Shown: positions 24,447-35,302, numbered from the stretch's first letter. The stretch: DNA of 52,432 nucleotides from an uncultured Lachnoclostridium sp. (GCA_947178155.1 CAMWXG010000003.1:1-52432), one strand, 5' to 3'. Notes: generated by a model from the sequence alone, not told the origin. Translations and numbers: made by a program.

Positions 24447-25719
24447 GATAATCCTTTAACTTACGGCTGCGGCTTGGGTGTCTTAATTTACGCAGTGCCT
24501 TTGCTTCTATCTGACGTATGCGCTCACGTGTTACTTTAAATTCCTTACCAACTTCTTCAAGAGTCCTTGCTCGACCATCTTCAAGTCCAAATCTTAATTT
24601 AAGCACTTTTTGTTCTCTCTCAGTAAGTGTGCCAAGAACTTCATCAAGCTGTTCACGAAGAAGAGTAAATGCTGCTGCTTCTGCTGGTACAGGTACATTA
24701 TCATCCTGAATAAAGTCTCCAAGATGACTATCCTCTTCTTCTCCTATAGGCGTTTCAAGAGAAACAGGCTCAAGAGAGATTTTTTGTATTTCACGAACCC
24801 GCTCAACAGGCAGATTCATATATTTTGCAATTTCCTCAGGATATGGCTCACGCCCAAGCTCCTGTAAAAGCTGTCTCTGTACTCTTACAAATTTATTAAT
24901 TGTTTCAACCATATGAACAGGAATACGTATTGTCCTCGCCTGATCTGCTATCGCCCTGGTAATTGCCTGACGTATCCACCATGTCGCATACGTGCTGAAT
25001 TTATACCCCTTCTTATAATCAAACTTTTCAACTGCCTTAATAAGTCCCAAATTTCCTTCCTGAATCAAGTCAAGAAAAAGCATACCGCGCCCAACATATC
25101 TCTTAGCTATACTTACTACAAGCCTTAAATTTGCCTCTGCAAGCTTTTTCTTTGCCTCCATATCCCCTGTTTCCATTTTTCTTGCAAGTTCTACTTCCTC
25201 ATCTGCTGAAAGCAGTGGTACCTTGCCTATCTCTTTAAGGTACATACGCACCGGATCTTCAATACTTACACCATCAGGCACTGATAAGTCAATATTTTCT
25301 ATCTCTTCTTCATCAGGCACTTCCCCGCTTGACTCAAGCTCAAGTATCATATCATCATCTGTATCTCTGTCATCAGATATTCTAAGAACATCTACACCGC
25401 TTGCTTCAAGAAATTCTATAACTCTTTCCGTCTTTTCCTCATCAAGTTCTACATCACTTAAAAAATTATTTATCTCTGCAAGTTCCAGCACATTCTTCTT
25501 ACTTTTGGCAAGTTCCTTTAATGCAATAAGTTTTCTCTGAAACCTCTTTTTCTCTTCTTCAATAGTATCTGCATTCTTCTTTGCGGCTGCTTTTGTGCCT
25601 CTGGCTGTACCTCTGGCAGATCCGCCAGCACCTTTTCCTGCCGCCTTCTTTTTTGTACGGGCAGCAGTTTTTTCTATAGTACTATTCTCCTCTGCCATAA
25701 ATTCATTTTCTGTTGCCAT
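24439..25719 (-). CDS. rpoD: Primary sigma factor SigA/RpoD
   Basis: The vegetative sigma factor, 426 residues. The N-terminus is a basic Lys/Ala-rich extension, then acidic. Region 1.2 is [19 protein letters not shown]. Region 2 includes [19 protein letters not shown] and then [19 protein letters not shown]. Region 3 and region 4, with [19 protein letters not shown], complete the set. The promoters noted in this window fit its consensus. GGAAGGA precedes the ATG. It lies 43 bp after dnaG and overlaps trmK. Confidence 0.97.
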   Translation of the reverse strand: MATENEFMAEENSTIEKTAARTKKKAAGKGAGGSARGTARGTKAAAKKNADTIEEEKKRFQRKLIALKELAKSKKNVLELAEINNFLSDVELDEEKTERVIEFLEASGVDVLRISDDRDTDDDMILELESSGEVPDEEEIENIDLSVPDGVSIEDPVRMYLKEIGKVPLLSADEEVELARKMETGDMEAKKKLAEANLRLVVSIAKRYVGRGMLFLDLIQEGNLGLIKAVEKFDYKKGYKFSTYATWWIRQAITRAIADQARTIRIPVHMVETINKFVRVQRQLLQELGREPYPEEIAKYMNLPVERVREIQKISLEPVSLETPIGEEEDSHLGDFIQDDNVPVPAEAAAFTLLREQLDEVLGTLTEREQKVLKLRFGLEDGRARTLEEVGKEFKVTRERIRQIEAKALRKLRHPSRSRKLKDYLE

Positions 25720-25762
25720 AGTGTTCCTTCCTTTCTGATGTTACACTTCCATATGCTATACT

Positions 25763-27598
25763 TTAACCATCTTTCAGATAAATATGCAATTTTGCCTGTG
25801 TTTGCAGTGCTTTCTTATCATTAATCAGTTTTTTTAGCTCTCCCATATCCTTAAGTTCTCTGATTCTTTTGTCAATACTGTACTCTTTTATACGTACAAT
25901 AAGCTCATTTAATGCCTTTTCCTTTTCTTCTTTATTCATCTCTGTCTTAAAATTTGTTTGAAACATATCTGCCACAATATTTTGCTGCGCTGAATCAGTA
26001 AAATGACTAATTATCTTAGCCGGGACAAGCTCTCCATTATCAAGCTGCTCATACAGCATGGCTGCAGCATGTCCATATGGTTCTCCCAAATAATCTTCTG
26101 GTTTTATAATCTCACTTACCTGCCTGTACAATTCGGGCATTTCTATAAGCCACGACAAAAGAAGCCTATATGAATAGTCAATCCCTTCATTATTTTTTTT
26201 CAAGCCCTTGTTATAGTTTTTATTATAACTATTGTTATTACTATTGTTATTACTATAAGTATTGCTATTGCCACCTTTATTGTATGACAATTTGTGTAAG
26301 CTTTCTGTCATAGTATTTCCATAATGCAGTACAAGCTGTTTAAGGTCATCACGTCTAATCGCATACTTTGCGGCAACAGCTTCAAGATAATTTTCACGCT
26401 GCACCTTTTCTTCAAACCCTAACAGCAACTTTGCAATCTCATGGTAAAACTTTGTATTCTGCTCCGGATCACTTAAATCATAGCTTTTTCTAACGACCTC
26501 TGCTTCAAAAAAGAAACTATTCTCTGCATTTTCGATTCTCTTTTGAAACTCTTCTGTCCCAAGCCCTTTTATAAATTCATCAGGATCCTTATATGGTTCC
26601 ATATGTATAATACGGCTTCCTATACCTGCCGCCCTAAGCATAGGTATGGCTCTTCTCGCTGCTTTTATACCTGCTGCGTCACTGTCATATGTAAGAAGTA
26701 CATTATCAGTGTACCTTTTTAGAAGCATTGCCTGATACTCAGTAAATGCAGTACCCAATGATGCAACTGCATTGGTAAAACCAGCCTGATTAAGCGCTAT
26801 TACATCCATATAGCCCTCACATAAGATAATACTATCATGTCTGCCTGTCCTTGCATGATTCATACTGAACAGATTCCTGCTCTTGTCAAAAATCTTTGTT
26901 TCAGGGGAATTAAGGTACTTTGGTTTAGCATCTCCCATTACACGTCCACCAAAACCTATTACTTTATTATTGACATCCTGAATAGGAAACATTACTCTGT
27001 TCCAGAATTTGTCATAGACACCACGCTCATCCATCTTAAACAATCCTGTTTCCTTAAGAATATTGTCATTGTATCCTTCATGCCTAAGATACTGATATAA
27101 CTCGTCCCCTCCCTGACCGGCATATCCAAGTCCAAAATATCTGATAGTCTCATCTGTAAGACCTCTTGATTTAAAATATTCATAGCCTGTGCTGCCTCTA
27201 GGAGATTTAAGCTTTGCGTAATAGTAATTTGCCGCCTTTGCATTTATCTCGTAAAGTATAGTCTTTATACTTTCCTCTGCCCTTCTTTCAGAACTTAAAA
27301 GCTCCTTTTCCAGTGTGATGCCAACACGCTCTGCTAAAACCTCTACAGCCTCAGTAAAAGTATAGCTCTCATAATCCATTAAAAATGTAAAAACATTACC
27401 ACTGACACCACAGCCAAAACATTTGTACATCTGTTTTGACTGACTTACTGAAAATGAGGGAGATTTCTCGCTATGAAACGGACAAAGTCCCATATAATTG
27501 CTTCCAGTACGTTTAAGCTTCACATAATCACCTATTACATTAATTATATCATTGGCAGTTCTGACTTCTTCAATCTGCCCGGAACTATACCATGGCAT
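25763..27598 (-). CDS. dnaG: DNA primase
   Basis: Makes RNA primers at the replication fork. From the start MPWYSSGQIEEVR the protein has 611 residues. The CHC2 zinc finger is C39, H42, C60, C63. The Toprim core has LCEGYMDVIALNQAG and LTYDSDAAG. An asparagine/serine-rich low-complexity linker (about 30 residues, encoded near 26210-26275) separates the polymerase core from the C-terminal DnaB-binding domain. A longer in-frame N-terminal reading exists, but GGGGAGG lies just before 27598 and the family begins there. It sits between dgt and rpoD. Confidence 0.95.
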   Translation of the reverse strand: MPWYSSGQIEEVRTANDIINVIGDYVKLKRTGSNYMGLCPFHSEKSPSFSVSQSKQMYKCFGCGVSGNVFTFLMDYESYTFTEAVEVLAERVGITLEKELLSSERRAEESIKTILYEINAKAANYYYAKLKSPRGSTGYEYFKSRGLTDETIRYFGLGYAGQGGDELYQYLRHEGYNDNILKETGLFKMDERGVYDKFWNRVMFPIQDVNNKVIGFGGRVMGDAKPKYLNSPETKIFDKSRNLFSMNHARTGRHDSIILCEGYMDVIALNQAGFTNAVASLGTAFTEYQAMLLKRYTDNVLLTYDSDAAGIKAARRAIPMLRAAGIGSRIIHMEPYKDPDEFIKGLGTEEFQKRIENAENSFFFEAEVVRKSYDLSDPEQNTKFYHEIAKLLLGFEEKVQRENYLEAVAAKYAIRRDDLKQLVLHYGNTMTESLHKLSYNKGGNSNTYSNNNSNNNSYNKNYNKGLKKNNEGIDYSYRLLLSWLIEMPELYRQVSEIIKPEDYLGEPYGHAAAMLYEQLDNGELVPAKIISHFTDSAQQNIVADMFQTNFKTEMNKEEKEKALNELIVRIKEYSIDKRIRELKDMGELKKLINDKKALQTQAKLHIYLKDG

Positions 27599-27705
27599 AA
27601 AGTCCTCCCCTTTCTGCACAAACTCTTTCTTAATATAATATTCGACGCTAAATTCAAATTTCCTTTTTATTATATAAAATTTTATTTTCAAAAAATTCCA
27701 ACTTC

Positions 27706-28752
27706 TTACCTGTGTTCTATACTTTTCACGCTCCATGATTTTGGTATCATTATATCCTTGTACAGATTAATAGCATATCTGTCACTCATACATGCAATAA
27801 AGTCGCACACTGTCCGTTCAATCGACTCTCCTTCTCTTATGAAACCAATAAATTCATCAGTAAGCTTTTCTGTGTGATGTATAAAATAGTCATATAGCTG
27901 CTCCACCAAATGCTCAACCTTACGCTCCTCTCCCTTTGCAGTTGGATTAGTATATACATTGGCAAAAAGATAATTTCTTAACCCCTTCATGCTCTGCTCT
28001 ACATCTTCTGACATACATATATCATTCTTTCCTTCACTATTATGTACTATATCGTGTACAATATTATTAAGTCTTCTTTTGGTACTGTCACCAAGCACAT
28101 CAGTAAGTTCTTTTGGTATATCGCTCTCCGAAATAATTCCTGCCCGTATTGCATCATCTATATCTGAATTTACATAAGCAATTTTATCTGACAGGCGCAC
28201 TATTTTTCCCTCAAGTGTATCTGGCATAAGCGCAGACTTGTGATTTAGTATTCCATCTCTGACCTCTCTTGTAAGATTAAGTCCCCTGCCTCCCTTCTCC
28301 AAAATCTCAACAACTCTTACACTCTGCTCATTATGGCTAAAACCTCCTCTGTCTTTAGTAATTTTATTTAATGCTCTTTCACCTGCATGACCAAATGGAG
28401 TATGTCCCAAGTCATGACCAAGCGATATTGCTTCTGTTAAATCCTCATTTAAATACAGAGCTCTTGCAATAGTCCTTGCATTTTGAGCTACCTCAAGCGT
28501 ATGTGTAAGTCTCGTCCTGTAATGGTCACCCTCTGGAGAAAGAAATACCTGTGTCTTATCCTTTAAGCGCCTGAAAGCCTTGCAATGTAAAATTCTGTCT
28601 CTGTCCCGCTGAAAGTCTGTCCTTATGTCACATTGTATATCATCTTTATCTCTTCCAAGAGTCCTATCTGCAAATGAAGCATATTTACTAAGCATCATAT
28701 GCTCTCTTTCTTCCTGCCGTTGTCTTAAATTTGCACTGTTATCATTCCCCAT
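27706..28752 (-). CDS. dgt: dGTP triphosphohydrolase-like HD protein
   Basis: HD-superfamily enzyme that cleaves dNTPs, usually dGTP, to nucleoside and tripolyphosphate. The 348-residue product has CKAFRRLKDKTQVF, then YRTRLTHTLEVAQ (first H), SLGHDLGHTPFGHAGE (HD pair), FSHNEQSVR and the later aspartate in LSDKIAYVNSDIDD. The start at 28752 is supported by GGAGGG 6 nt upstream; it overlaps the miaB end by 11 bp. The miaB-dgt-dnaG-rpoD order is typical of clostridia. Confidence 0.92.
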   Translation of the reverse strand: MGNDNSANLRQRQEEREHMMLSKYASFADRTLGRDKDDIQCDIRTDFQRDRDRILHCKAFRRLKDKTQVFLSPEGDHYRTRLTHTLEVAQNARTIARALYLNEDLTEAISLGHDLGHTPFGHAGERALNKITKDRGGFSHNEQSVRVVEILEKGGRGLNLTREVRDGILNHKSALMPDTLEGKIVRLSDKIAYVNSDIDDAIRAGIISESDIPKELTDVLGDSTKRRLNNIVHDIVHNSEGKNDICMSEDVEQSMKGLRNYLFANVYTNPTAKGEERKVEHLVEQLYDYFIHHTEKLTDEFIGFIREGESIERTVCDFIACMSDRYAINLYKDIMIPKSWSVKSIEHR

Positions 28753-30208
28753 ACAAAGCCCTCCCATAAAAATAAAATCCCCTGCTTTCACAAAGCTTTA
28801 CTTTTACAATTTTTCCAATAAGCGACTCATCACCTTTAAAGTGCACCATATAATTTCCACTTGTCCGGCCTGTCACAAGTGAGGCATCCTGTCCATTTCT
28901 TTCTTCGACAAGTACTTCTTCAATGTTTCCTACATGGCTCTCTGCTCTTTTAGCCGCCTTTTTCTGAACAAGCTTTAGTAATGTGTCAAATCTTTCCTTT
29001 ACAACCTCCTCTGGCACCTGATTTTCCATTTCCGATGCGGGAGTACCTGTTCGCTTACTATATATAAAAGTAAATGCGCTGTCATATCCTACACTTTCAA
29101 CCACATCGATTGTTTCCTGAAAATCTTTATCAGTTTCACCTGGAAACCCTACTATAATATCAGTCGAAATTGCAATATCAGGCACTGCCCTTCTTATTTT
29201 TTCAACTAGAAGCAGATATTCCTCTTTTGTATAATGACGATTCATTATTTTAAGAAGCCTGCTGCTGCCTGATTGAAGCGGAAGATGTATGTGCTTGCAA
29301 ATTTTCTTTGACTTCCCCATATATTCAATTAATTCATCACTTAAGTCCTTTGGATGTGATGTCATAAATCTGATGCGTTTAAGTCCTTCTATCTCCTCAA
29401 CCATTTCCAAAAGTCTGGTAAAACTTATAGGATTCTCAAGATTTTTCCCATATGAATTAACATTCTGACCAAGCAGCATAACTTCTGATACACCATCTTC
29501 TACAAGGCATTTAATTTCATCAATAATCTCCTGCGGTTTACGGCTTCTCTCTCTTCCACGTACATATGGGACTATACAATAGCTGCAAAAATTATCACAG
29601 CCAAACATAATATTTACACCGCTTTTAAATGAATATTTCCTGTCTGATGGAAGCTGTTCCACAATTTCTGATGAATTTTCCCATATATCTATAATCATTC
29701 TGTGCTTTTCAGATGTATCAGACAGCCTCATATAAAGAAGCTCTGCAAATTTATAAATATTATATGTTCCAAATATTACATCTACATTTCTATAGCTCTT
29801 TTTAATCTTTTCAACAACTTCTTTTTCCTGCATCATACATCCGCACAACATAGTAATCATTTCAGGATTCTTATTTTTATACTTTTTAAGCTGCCCAAGC
29901 CTTCCATAAACTTTTAGATTTGCATTTTCACGTACTGTACATGTATTGAAAATCACAATATCTGCTTCCTCATTTTCAGTTTCCTCATAACCTGCTGTTT
30001 TAAGTATTCCAAGTATCTTTTCTGAATCCCTTGCATTCATCTGGCAACCGAAAGTCTTTACACACGCTTTTGGTGCTCGTCCATTTTTATTTATAAAATC
30101 CCCTACCCATTGTTTACATTTTGCAATAAAATAATATTGTCTTAAAGACTCCTCTGTAGGTGGATCTAAATTTAAATCTATTTTATCTAAACTAATTTCA
30201 TTATACAT
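28742..30208 (-). CDS. miaB: tRNA-2-methylthio-N6-dimethylallyladenosine synthase MiaB
   Basis: Radical-SAM methylthiotransferase acting on A37 of tRNAs. The UPF0004 domain has VKTFGCQMNARDSEK, FNTCTVRENA and CGCMMQEKE. The SAM motif is GCDNFCSYCIVPYVRGRERS, and a TRAM domain lies near the end. The start is uncertain: ATG at 30208 (488 residues) has AAAGGA somewhat far upstream, and a further 25 codons could be read from 30283, which lacks any site. It is the first gene of the long minus-strand operon. Confidence 0.93.
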   Translation of the reverse strand: MYNEISLDKIDLNLDPPTEESLRQYYFIAKCKQWVGDFINKNGRAPKACVKTFGCQMNARDSEKILGILKTAGYEETENEEADIVIFNTCTVRENANLKVYGRLGQLKKYKNKNPEMITMLCGCMMQEKEVVEKIKKSYRNVDVIFGTYNIYKFAELLYMRLSDTSEKHRMIIDIWENSSEIVEQLPSDRKYSFKSGVNIMFGCDNFCSYCIVPYVRGRERSRKPQEIIDEIKCLVEDGVSEVMLLGQNVNSYGKNLENPISFTRLLEMVEEIEGLKRIRFMTSHPKDLSDELIEYMGKSKKICKHIHLPLQSGSSRLLKIMNRHYTKEEYLLLVEKIRRAVPDIAISTDIIVGFPGETDKDFQETIDVVESVGYDSAFTFIYSKRTGTPASEMENQVPEEVVKERFDTLLKLVQKKAAKRAESHVGNIEEVLVEERNGQDASLVTGRTSGNYMVHFKGDESLIGKIVKVKLCESRGFYFYGRALYGE

Positions 30209-30635
30209 TTTTCTAAGCTTTTTCCTTTCTATTATATAATTATTAAGAATTTTAAAATCTTGTTTACTCACATAAATAAACATTACTTATATTTAATTAT
30301 AATATACTCTCTGCAAAATCCTATCACATTTTTTCATTTATTACAACTAATATATTAATTCTGTACAAATTATTATCATTACTGGTGTTACTGTTCACTT
30401 TTATCCATATTGCCAAAACTCCTGCAATAAGTTATAATATGCTTAACATATAAGCAACGGAAACTGTATTATTTATTATTGAGTTACTATTCATAGTTAT
30501 ATAGGAAAGTCAGGCAAATTTATAAAACTTGCTCATAAGAATTTGCATATACTATTTATATGACTGCAAAAACTGTCGCTCTACCACATAAGTACAACAG
30601 TAACACATTACTATTTGAAAAGGAGGAATGCCTTT
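30209..30635. other. Divergent intergenic region, miaB and chemoreceptor
   Basis: About 430 bp of AT-rich DNA. On the minus side a TATAAT-like box about 90 bp before miaB is a plausible -10 without a clear -35. A fragment of the GTTACTGTTCACTT repeat lies near 30387. No convincing flagellar sigma-D promoter is seen before the chemoreceptor, and no small gene is supported. Confidence 0.4.
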
Positions 30636-32321
30636 ATGAAAAAAACTTTAAAAAATTCAGTAGTTATTTCTATAATGAGTACCATATCCATTATTTTTTT
30701 ATTGGGAACGGCATTTTCATTCATTATTAACTCTTATTACAACCAAAAAATCAGCAATGCCCGAATCAAGCGTTTTGATTTAACTTCTAATGCTAATCTT
30801 TTTATGTCTGGTTCTGCCAATCTTACAAATGAAGTTCGCGCCTTTGCTGCTACATGTGATGAAGAACATTATAACAATTATTGGGATGAAGTTAATACCA
30901 TACAATCCCGTGAAAAAGGAATTACTGCAATGCAGGAAATAGGAATTACAGATGATGAACAGAATATGATTAATCAGATGTCCGAAATTTCTAATGATCT
31001 TATACCTCTGGAAGAACAGGCTATGCAGCTTGCCAAAGCAGGAGATAAAGAAGCCGCAATAAGCTATGTTTATGGTGAACAATATAATTCAAGCATTACC
31101 CAAATAAACCAACTAAAAAATGATTTTCTGACTAAACTTAATACCAGAACTGCCAATGAAATTTCAGAGTTAAATGAAACATGTAAAATGTTAGGTCAAC
31201 TAGTTTGGATAATAATTTGCATCTCAATTGTACTTCAAATTATTTATACGGCTTATAATCTTAGAAGAGTAATTAAACCTGTCCGTGCTATTGAAAAAGA
31301 AATGAGCAAAATTGCCGCCGGAAATCTTAATTCTGAATTCAGTCTTGTACCGGATACATCAGAAATAGGTATGCTTGTGAATTCTATTCACAATACAAAA
31401 AGCTCCTTAAAACAATATATCGGAGATATTTCAGATAAACTTTCAAAGATGGCAACTGGGAATATGAATCAATCTATTGATATAGAATATATTGGAGATT
31501 TTAAACCAATACAAGAATCACTTACTACTATACTTGATTCATTAAACACTATATTATCAGAAATTATTAACTCTTCTGATTTAGTTACAAACAGGGCTGA
31601 TCAAGTAGCTACCGGTGCACAAAACCTTGCACAAGGCGCAACTGAACAGGCAGCTTCTGTTGAAGAATTGTCTGCTACTATCAATGATTTATCTGAACGT
31701 ATGACTCAAATGGCTCAAAATGCTCAAAACGCCAGAAGCATTACAAATGAAGCTTCTGATGTATTACATTTATGTAACCAACAAATGTCCGAACTTGTTA
31801 AAGCAATGCAGCTGATTTCCGACAGCTCATCTCAAATCAGCAAAATTATAGACACTATTGAGAATATAGCATTCCAGACAAATATCTTAGCCTTAAATGC
31901 TGCTGTAGAATCTGCCAGAGTTGGTGAAGCTGGCAAAGGTTTTGCAGTTGTAGCAGATGAAATACGTTCTTTGGCCAATAAAAGTCAGATAGCATCACAA
32001 AATACTGCACAACTTATCTCATGTGCTTTAGAGGCAGTAAGCAATGGAACAAAAATTGTAGACGATACTGCTAAAACTCTCATACAAGTTGTGGCTGGTG
32101 CAAAACAATCTACAGATTATGTTGATAAAATTGCAGATGATTCAAAAGAACAATCCAGTGCATTACAGCAGCTTAACATAGGAATAAGCCAAATATCAGA
32201 TGTAGTTCAAAACACCTCTGCAACATCAGAGGAAAGTGCTGCTGCTTCCACAGAACTTAATGAACAGGCAATTACAATGCAGCAGCTTATGAATTCTTTT
32301 CAGCTTATTAGAAATATATAG
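30636..32321 (+). CDS. Methyl-accepting chemotaxis protein
   Basis: Transmembrane chemoreceptor of 561 residues. TM1 is at about residues 9-31, a four-helix-bundle-like sensory domain follows to about 185, and TM2 is at about 190-210. A HAMP linker ([16 protein letters not shown]) leads to the long coiled-coil signalling domain. Its hairpin tip reads [20 protein letters not shown], then [15 protein letters not shown], the invariant CheA/CheW-binding region. AAGGAGG precedes the ATG at 30636. The ligand is not predictable. It is a likely substrate of the CheR in this window. Confidence 0.93.
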   Translation: MKKTLKNSVVISIMSTISIIFLLGTAFSFIINSYYNQKISNARIKRFDLTSNANLFMSGSANLTNEVRAFAATCDEEHYNNYWDEVNTIQSREKGITAMQEIGITDDEQNMINQMSEISNDLIPLEEQAMQLAKAGDKEAAISYVYGEQYNSSITQINQLKNDFLTKLNTRTANEISELNETCKMLGQLVWIIICISIVLQIIYTAYNLRRVIKPVRAIEKEMSKIAAGNLNSEFSLVPDTSEIGMLVNSIHNTKSSLKQYIGDISDKLSKMATGNMNQSIDIEYIGDFKPIQESLTTILDSLNTILSEIINSSDLVTNRADQVATGAQNLAQGATEQAASVEELSATINDLSERMTQMAQNAQNARSITNEASDVLHLCNQQMSELVKAMQLISDSSSQISKIIDTIENIAFQTNILALNAAVESARVGEAGKGFAVVADEIRSLANKSQIASQNTAQLISCALEAVSNGTKIVDDTAKTLIQVVAGAKQSTDYVDKIADDSKEQSSALQQLNIGISQISDVVQNTSATSEESAAASTELNEQAITMQQLMNSFQLIRNI

Positions 32322-32358
32322 CAAAACTTTAAACTTTGTAATATCTTAATCACTTTAA

Positions 32359-32398
32359 AACACGCTCTGGTATATCTAACCAGAGCGTGTTACACATT
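32359..32398 (+). terminator. Terminator after the chemoreceptor
   Basis: AACACGCTCTGGT (32359-32371) pairs perfectly with ACCAGAGCGTGTT (32379-32391) around a 7-nt loop, followed by ACACATTTTTT. It also sits at the 3' end of the converging minus-strand gene. Confidence 0.88.
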
Positions 32399-32400
32399 TT

Positions 32401-33552
32401 TTATGGTTCACAATTCCCACAGGCACTATAGCCTGCATCCTTTGCCTCTTTTTTTGATTTAAAATATATTCGATTCGCTTCATCCGGAAGTGAACCACAG
32501 TCTTCTAAGTGATATTTCTTTGATTTTACATTTCCTATGTATTTTCCCTTTGTATTATTGGTACTGTCAGTATCATTACTGTTGTCATTTATTGTCTTTT
32601 TATCATTTATATTTCTTTTTTTAGATGCTCTAAATGTTATATTCCTGCCATCACTTTCTGCTATAATATCGCCACATTCATCTGTCCTGTAAACTGTACA
32701 CCCCATTGCTGCAAACCTCGCCAGCGCCTCTTCTGCCGGATGTCCATATTTATTATCTTTACCAACACTTATTACAACATATTCAGGCTTAGTTGCCTGC
32801 ATAAATGCCTGCGATGATGAATATTTGCTCCCATGATGACCTGCAAGATACACATTACAAGACACATCAATACCATTTTCCAGCATTTCATATTCACTCT
32901 CTGTTTCAGCATCACCTGTAAATACAAATGAAGTATCACCATATTCAAGCTTTATTGCAATAGAATAATCATTAGCATCACTATAATGCGTATCATTTGG
33001 TGCAAGTATTGTAAACTCAGCATCACCAATTTCATACTTTGCACCAACTACCGGATTTAGAGGCTCTATTCCTTTTTTCTTAATCAGCTCCTTAAAGGAA
33101 GCATATATCTTGCTGTCTGCCTCATAATCAGGTGCAAAAAGTACATCCGCATCATATACGTTGAGTGCACCAACAACACCATTTAAATGGTCGGCATCAT
33201 AATGTGTGACAATCACATAATCAAGCTTTTGAATCTTAAGATTTTTAAGATATGTGACAACTGTAGATGAATACGCTCTGTCACCTCCATCAATAAGCAT
33301 ATAATGACTGTCAATTTCTATCAGTGTACTGCTGCCCTGACCAACATCAATATAATGCACAATAAGCTTATCTTCTAAATCCTCACTCTTTTTATTTTCA
33401 TTTTCGAGGGTATATGCATCTGAAAAAGCCTTGTATGCATCACCTGTAGCATCTGAAACATTACAGCCGGTTAATGTACATATAATGATAAAAATCACTA
33501 AAAGACGCATTATACAATTATTATACAATTTTTTCAAATAACTTTTTTTCAT
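32401..33552 (-). CDS. ComEC-like metallo-beta-lactamase-fold lipoprotein
   Basis: The 383-residue protein begins with a lipoprotein signal peptide; the lipobox is TLTGC at about residues 24-28, so it is anchored outside the membrane. The MBL domain shows HYIDVGQGSSTLI, THYDADHLNG (metal ligands), FTGDAE and LAGHHGSKYSS, as in the C-terminal domain of ComEC/Rec2. A Ser/Asn/Thr-rich linker leads to a short C-terminal domain with YHLEDCGSL and GYSACGNC, an Ada-like cysteine motif probably binding zinc. GGAGG precedes the ATG. Family members may be nucleases or phosphodiesterases; the substrate is unknown. Confidence 0.85.
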   Translation of the reverse strand: MKKSYLKKLYNNCIMRLLVIFIIICTLTGCNVSDATGDAYKAFSDAYTLENENKKSEDLEDKLIVHYIDVGQGSSTLIEIDSHYMLIDGGDRAYSSTVVTYLKNLKIQKLDYVIVTHYDADHLNGVVGALNVYDADVLFAPDYEADSKIYASFKELIKKKGIEPLNPVVGAKYEIGDAEFTILAPNDTHYSDANDYSIAIKLEYGDTSFVFTGDAETESEYEMLENGIDVSCNVYLAGHHGSKYSSSQAFMQATKPEYVVISVGKDNKYGHPAEEALARFAAMGCTVYRTDECGDIIAESDGRNITFRASKKRNINDKKTINDNSNDTDSTNNTKGKYIGNVKSKKYHLEDCGSLPDEANRIYFKSKKEAKDAGYSACGNCEP

Positions 33553-33604
33553 TGAAACCTCCATAATACCTATCAATTATAACTGTCAAAATAATCTATG
33601 CTTT

Positions 33605-35287
33605 TTATATAAATAGATTTGACTTTCCAAGATAGTTTTCTTCAAATTCCGTACTACTTACAGGTCTTGCAAAATAATAGCCCTGTATATAATCTGGTTT
33701 AAGCTCCCTTACACAATTAAAATCTTCTTCTGTCTCAACTCCCTCGTAGCAGACTTTAAGATTAAGGCTATGTGCAAGTTCTGTAAACTGCTTTACCACC
33801 ATATAATCATACTTACTATCTCTTATCCCTCTTATAAATGCCTGATCAATCTTTACAAGATTAAACATCATGTCCTTAATATACCTTAAATTAGAATAAC
33901 CTGTACCAAAATCATCTATTGCAAGATTAAGGCTTCTCCTATGAAAAGCTTCAAGAACATTTTTTGTCATAAATCCCACCTCAAGCTCTCCGCTTTCAGT
34001 AATTTCAAAAAGAACATTGCGGCTTTGAAAACCAAGCCTCTCAATACATGAATCTATATCATGCAAAACATCACTCTTTTTAATCTGTACAAAAGAAAGA
34101 TTTATGCTCACCCTGAAATCAGGGCATACCTTCTGCCACTTTATACACTGTTTCATAGCCGTTTCTATCACCCATTTTCCAACAGGTATGATAAGTCCGC
34201 TCTCCTCAAGCAATGGTATAAAATCTCCAGGAGAAACTATATCTCCTGCTATACGCCACCTAAGAAGCGCCTCTGCACCAAGTATACTTTTTTCCTCAAT
34301 ATTTACTATTGGCTGATAATAAAGCTCAAATCCCTCAAAATCATTTTCTACAGCTTTCCTTAAATGCTCCTGCATATCAAGTTTTATAACATAATCAACA
34401 TAATCTTTCTGCAGATATTTAACATACATATTTTTACCACGTACTTTTGCAAGGCGAAGTGCAAACTCTGCCTGATCTAAAAGATTAAGGTCACCGGCAT
34501 CATTTTCCGTAAAATATGCTGCTCCAGCAGATATTGTATAAAAGAGTTCATATGCATTCTCTCTTATCATATCATCTACTGCACTTCTTATTTTCTTATA
34601 CAACTCTTTTGCTGGTTCATTAAATGTTGTATTGATATCATCATAAAATATCATAATCTCATCACCACTCATACGGTATATCTTAGCTGTACTTTTAATA
34701 CATTTCCGTATGCATCCTGCAAGACTATGCAAAATCTTATTCCCTCTCTCCTTGCCATAGTGTTCATTTATATCTTTAAAATTATCTATCCCTATAAGAA
34801 GCAAAAACCCGCTGTATACCATATCGCGCCTCATATTGACAATATCATTTCTAAGAACAACCTCCCTGTAAAGTCCTGTAATATTATCAATCTTATTTTT
34901 TCTGCCAAGTTCTGCTATCCTTCCGACCAGATAATGTACATTTCTGTCATTGTCATAGATAATTTTTCCTCTACAGCTAATCCAAATCGGATTATCACTT
35001 TTATCAATCCATCTGTACTCAAGATCATGTTTATCTGTTTCACCTGACTTTAACATTTCTATGCTTGTTTTAAACATCAGCCTGTCCTCAATATATACAC
35101 ATTCATGAAGAACTTCTGAAGCATTGTAAAAATCTGCCTCATCAAACTTAAATACATCTACAGCCCTTTTTGTAATCTTATAATGGTCCTCCTTTAAATC
35201 ATATATAAATAAATAATCATCTGTACATTGGGCTAATATTGACAAAACATTATCAAATTGCTCATAATCCGCTATCATGTTTCCCAT
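33605..35287 (-). CDS. PAS-GGDEF-EAL protein, probable c-di-GMP phosphodiesterase
   Basis: The 560-residue cytoplasmic protein has an N-terminal PAS-like sensor (to about 130), a GGDEF domain whose signature is degenerate (RMSGDEI), and a complete EAL domain. The latter has GAEALLRWR, SINLS, LFEITESGE, DDFGTGYSNL, VKIDQAF, YEGVETEED and QGYYFARP, covering the metal and catalytic residues. It should therefore hydrolyse c-di-GMP, with the GGDEF domain perhaps serving as a GTP sensor. It lies 52 bp before the lipoprotein gene and 15 bp after the protease gene in reading direction. Confidence 0.9.
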   Translation of the reverse strand: MGNMIADYEQFDNVLSILAQCTDDYLFIYDLKEDHYKITKRAVDVFKFDEADFYNASEVLHECVYIEDRLMFKTSIEMLKSGETDKHDLEYRWIDKSDNPIWISCRGKIIYDNDRNVHYLVGRIAELGRKNKIDNITGLYREVVLRNDIVNMRRDMVYSGFLLLIGIDNFKDINEHYGKERGNKILHSLAGCIRKCIKSTAKIYRMSGDEIMIFYDDINTTFNEPAKELYKKIRSAVDDMIRENAYELFYTISAGAAYFTENDAGDLNLLDQAEFALRLAKVRGKNMYVKYLQKDYVDYVIKLDMQEHLRKAVENDFEGFELYYQPIVNIEEKSILGAEALLRWRIAGDIVSPGDFIPLLEESGLIIPVGKWVIETAMKQCIKWQKVCPDFRVSINLSFVQIKKSDVLHDIDSCIERLGFQSRNVLFEITESGELEVGFMTKNVLEAFHRRSLNLAIDDFGTGYSNLRYIKDMMFNLVKIDQAFIRGIRDSKYDYMVVKQFTELAHSLNLKVCYEGVETEEDFNCVRELKPDYIQGYYFARPVSSTEFEENYLGKSNLFI

Positions 35288-35302
35288 AAAAATCCCCCTG
35301 TC

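Noticed and set aside
26205-26280. Repeated ATT/GTT triplets suggestive of a short repeat array
   Set aside because: They lie inside dnaG and encode its Asn-rich linker; there are no spacers, so it is not a CRISPR array.
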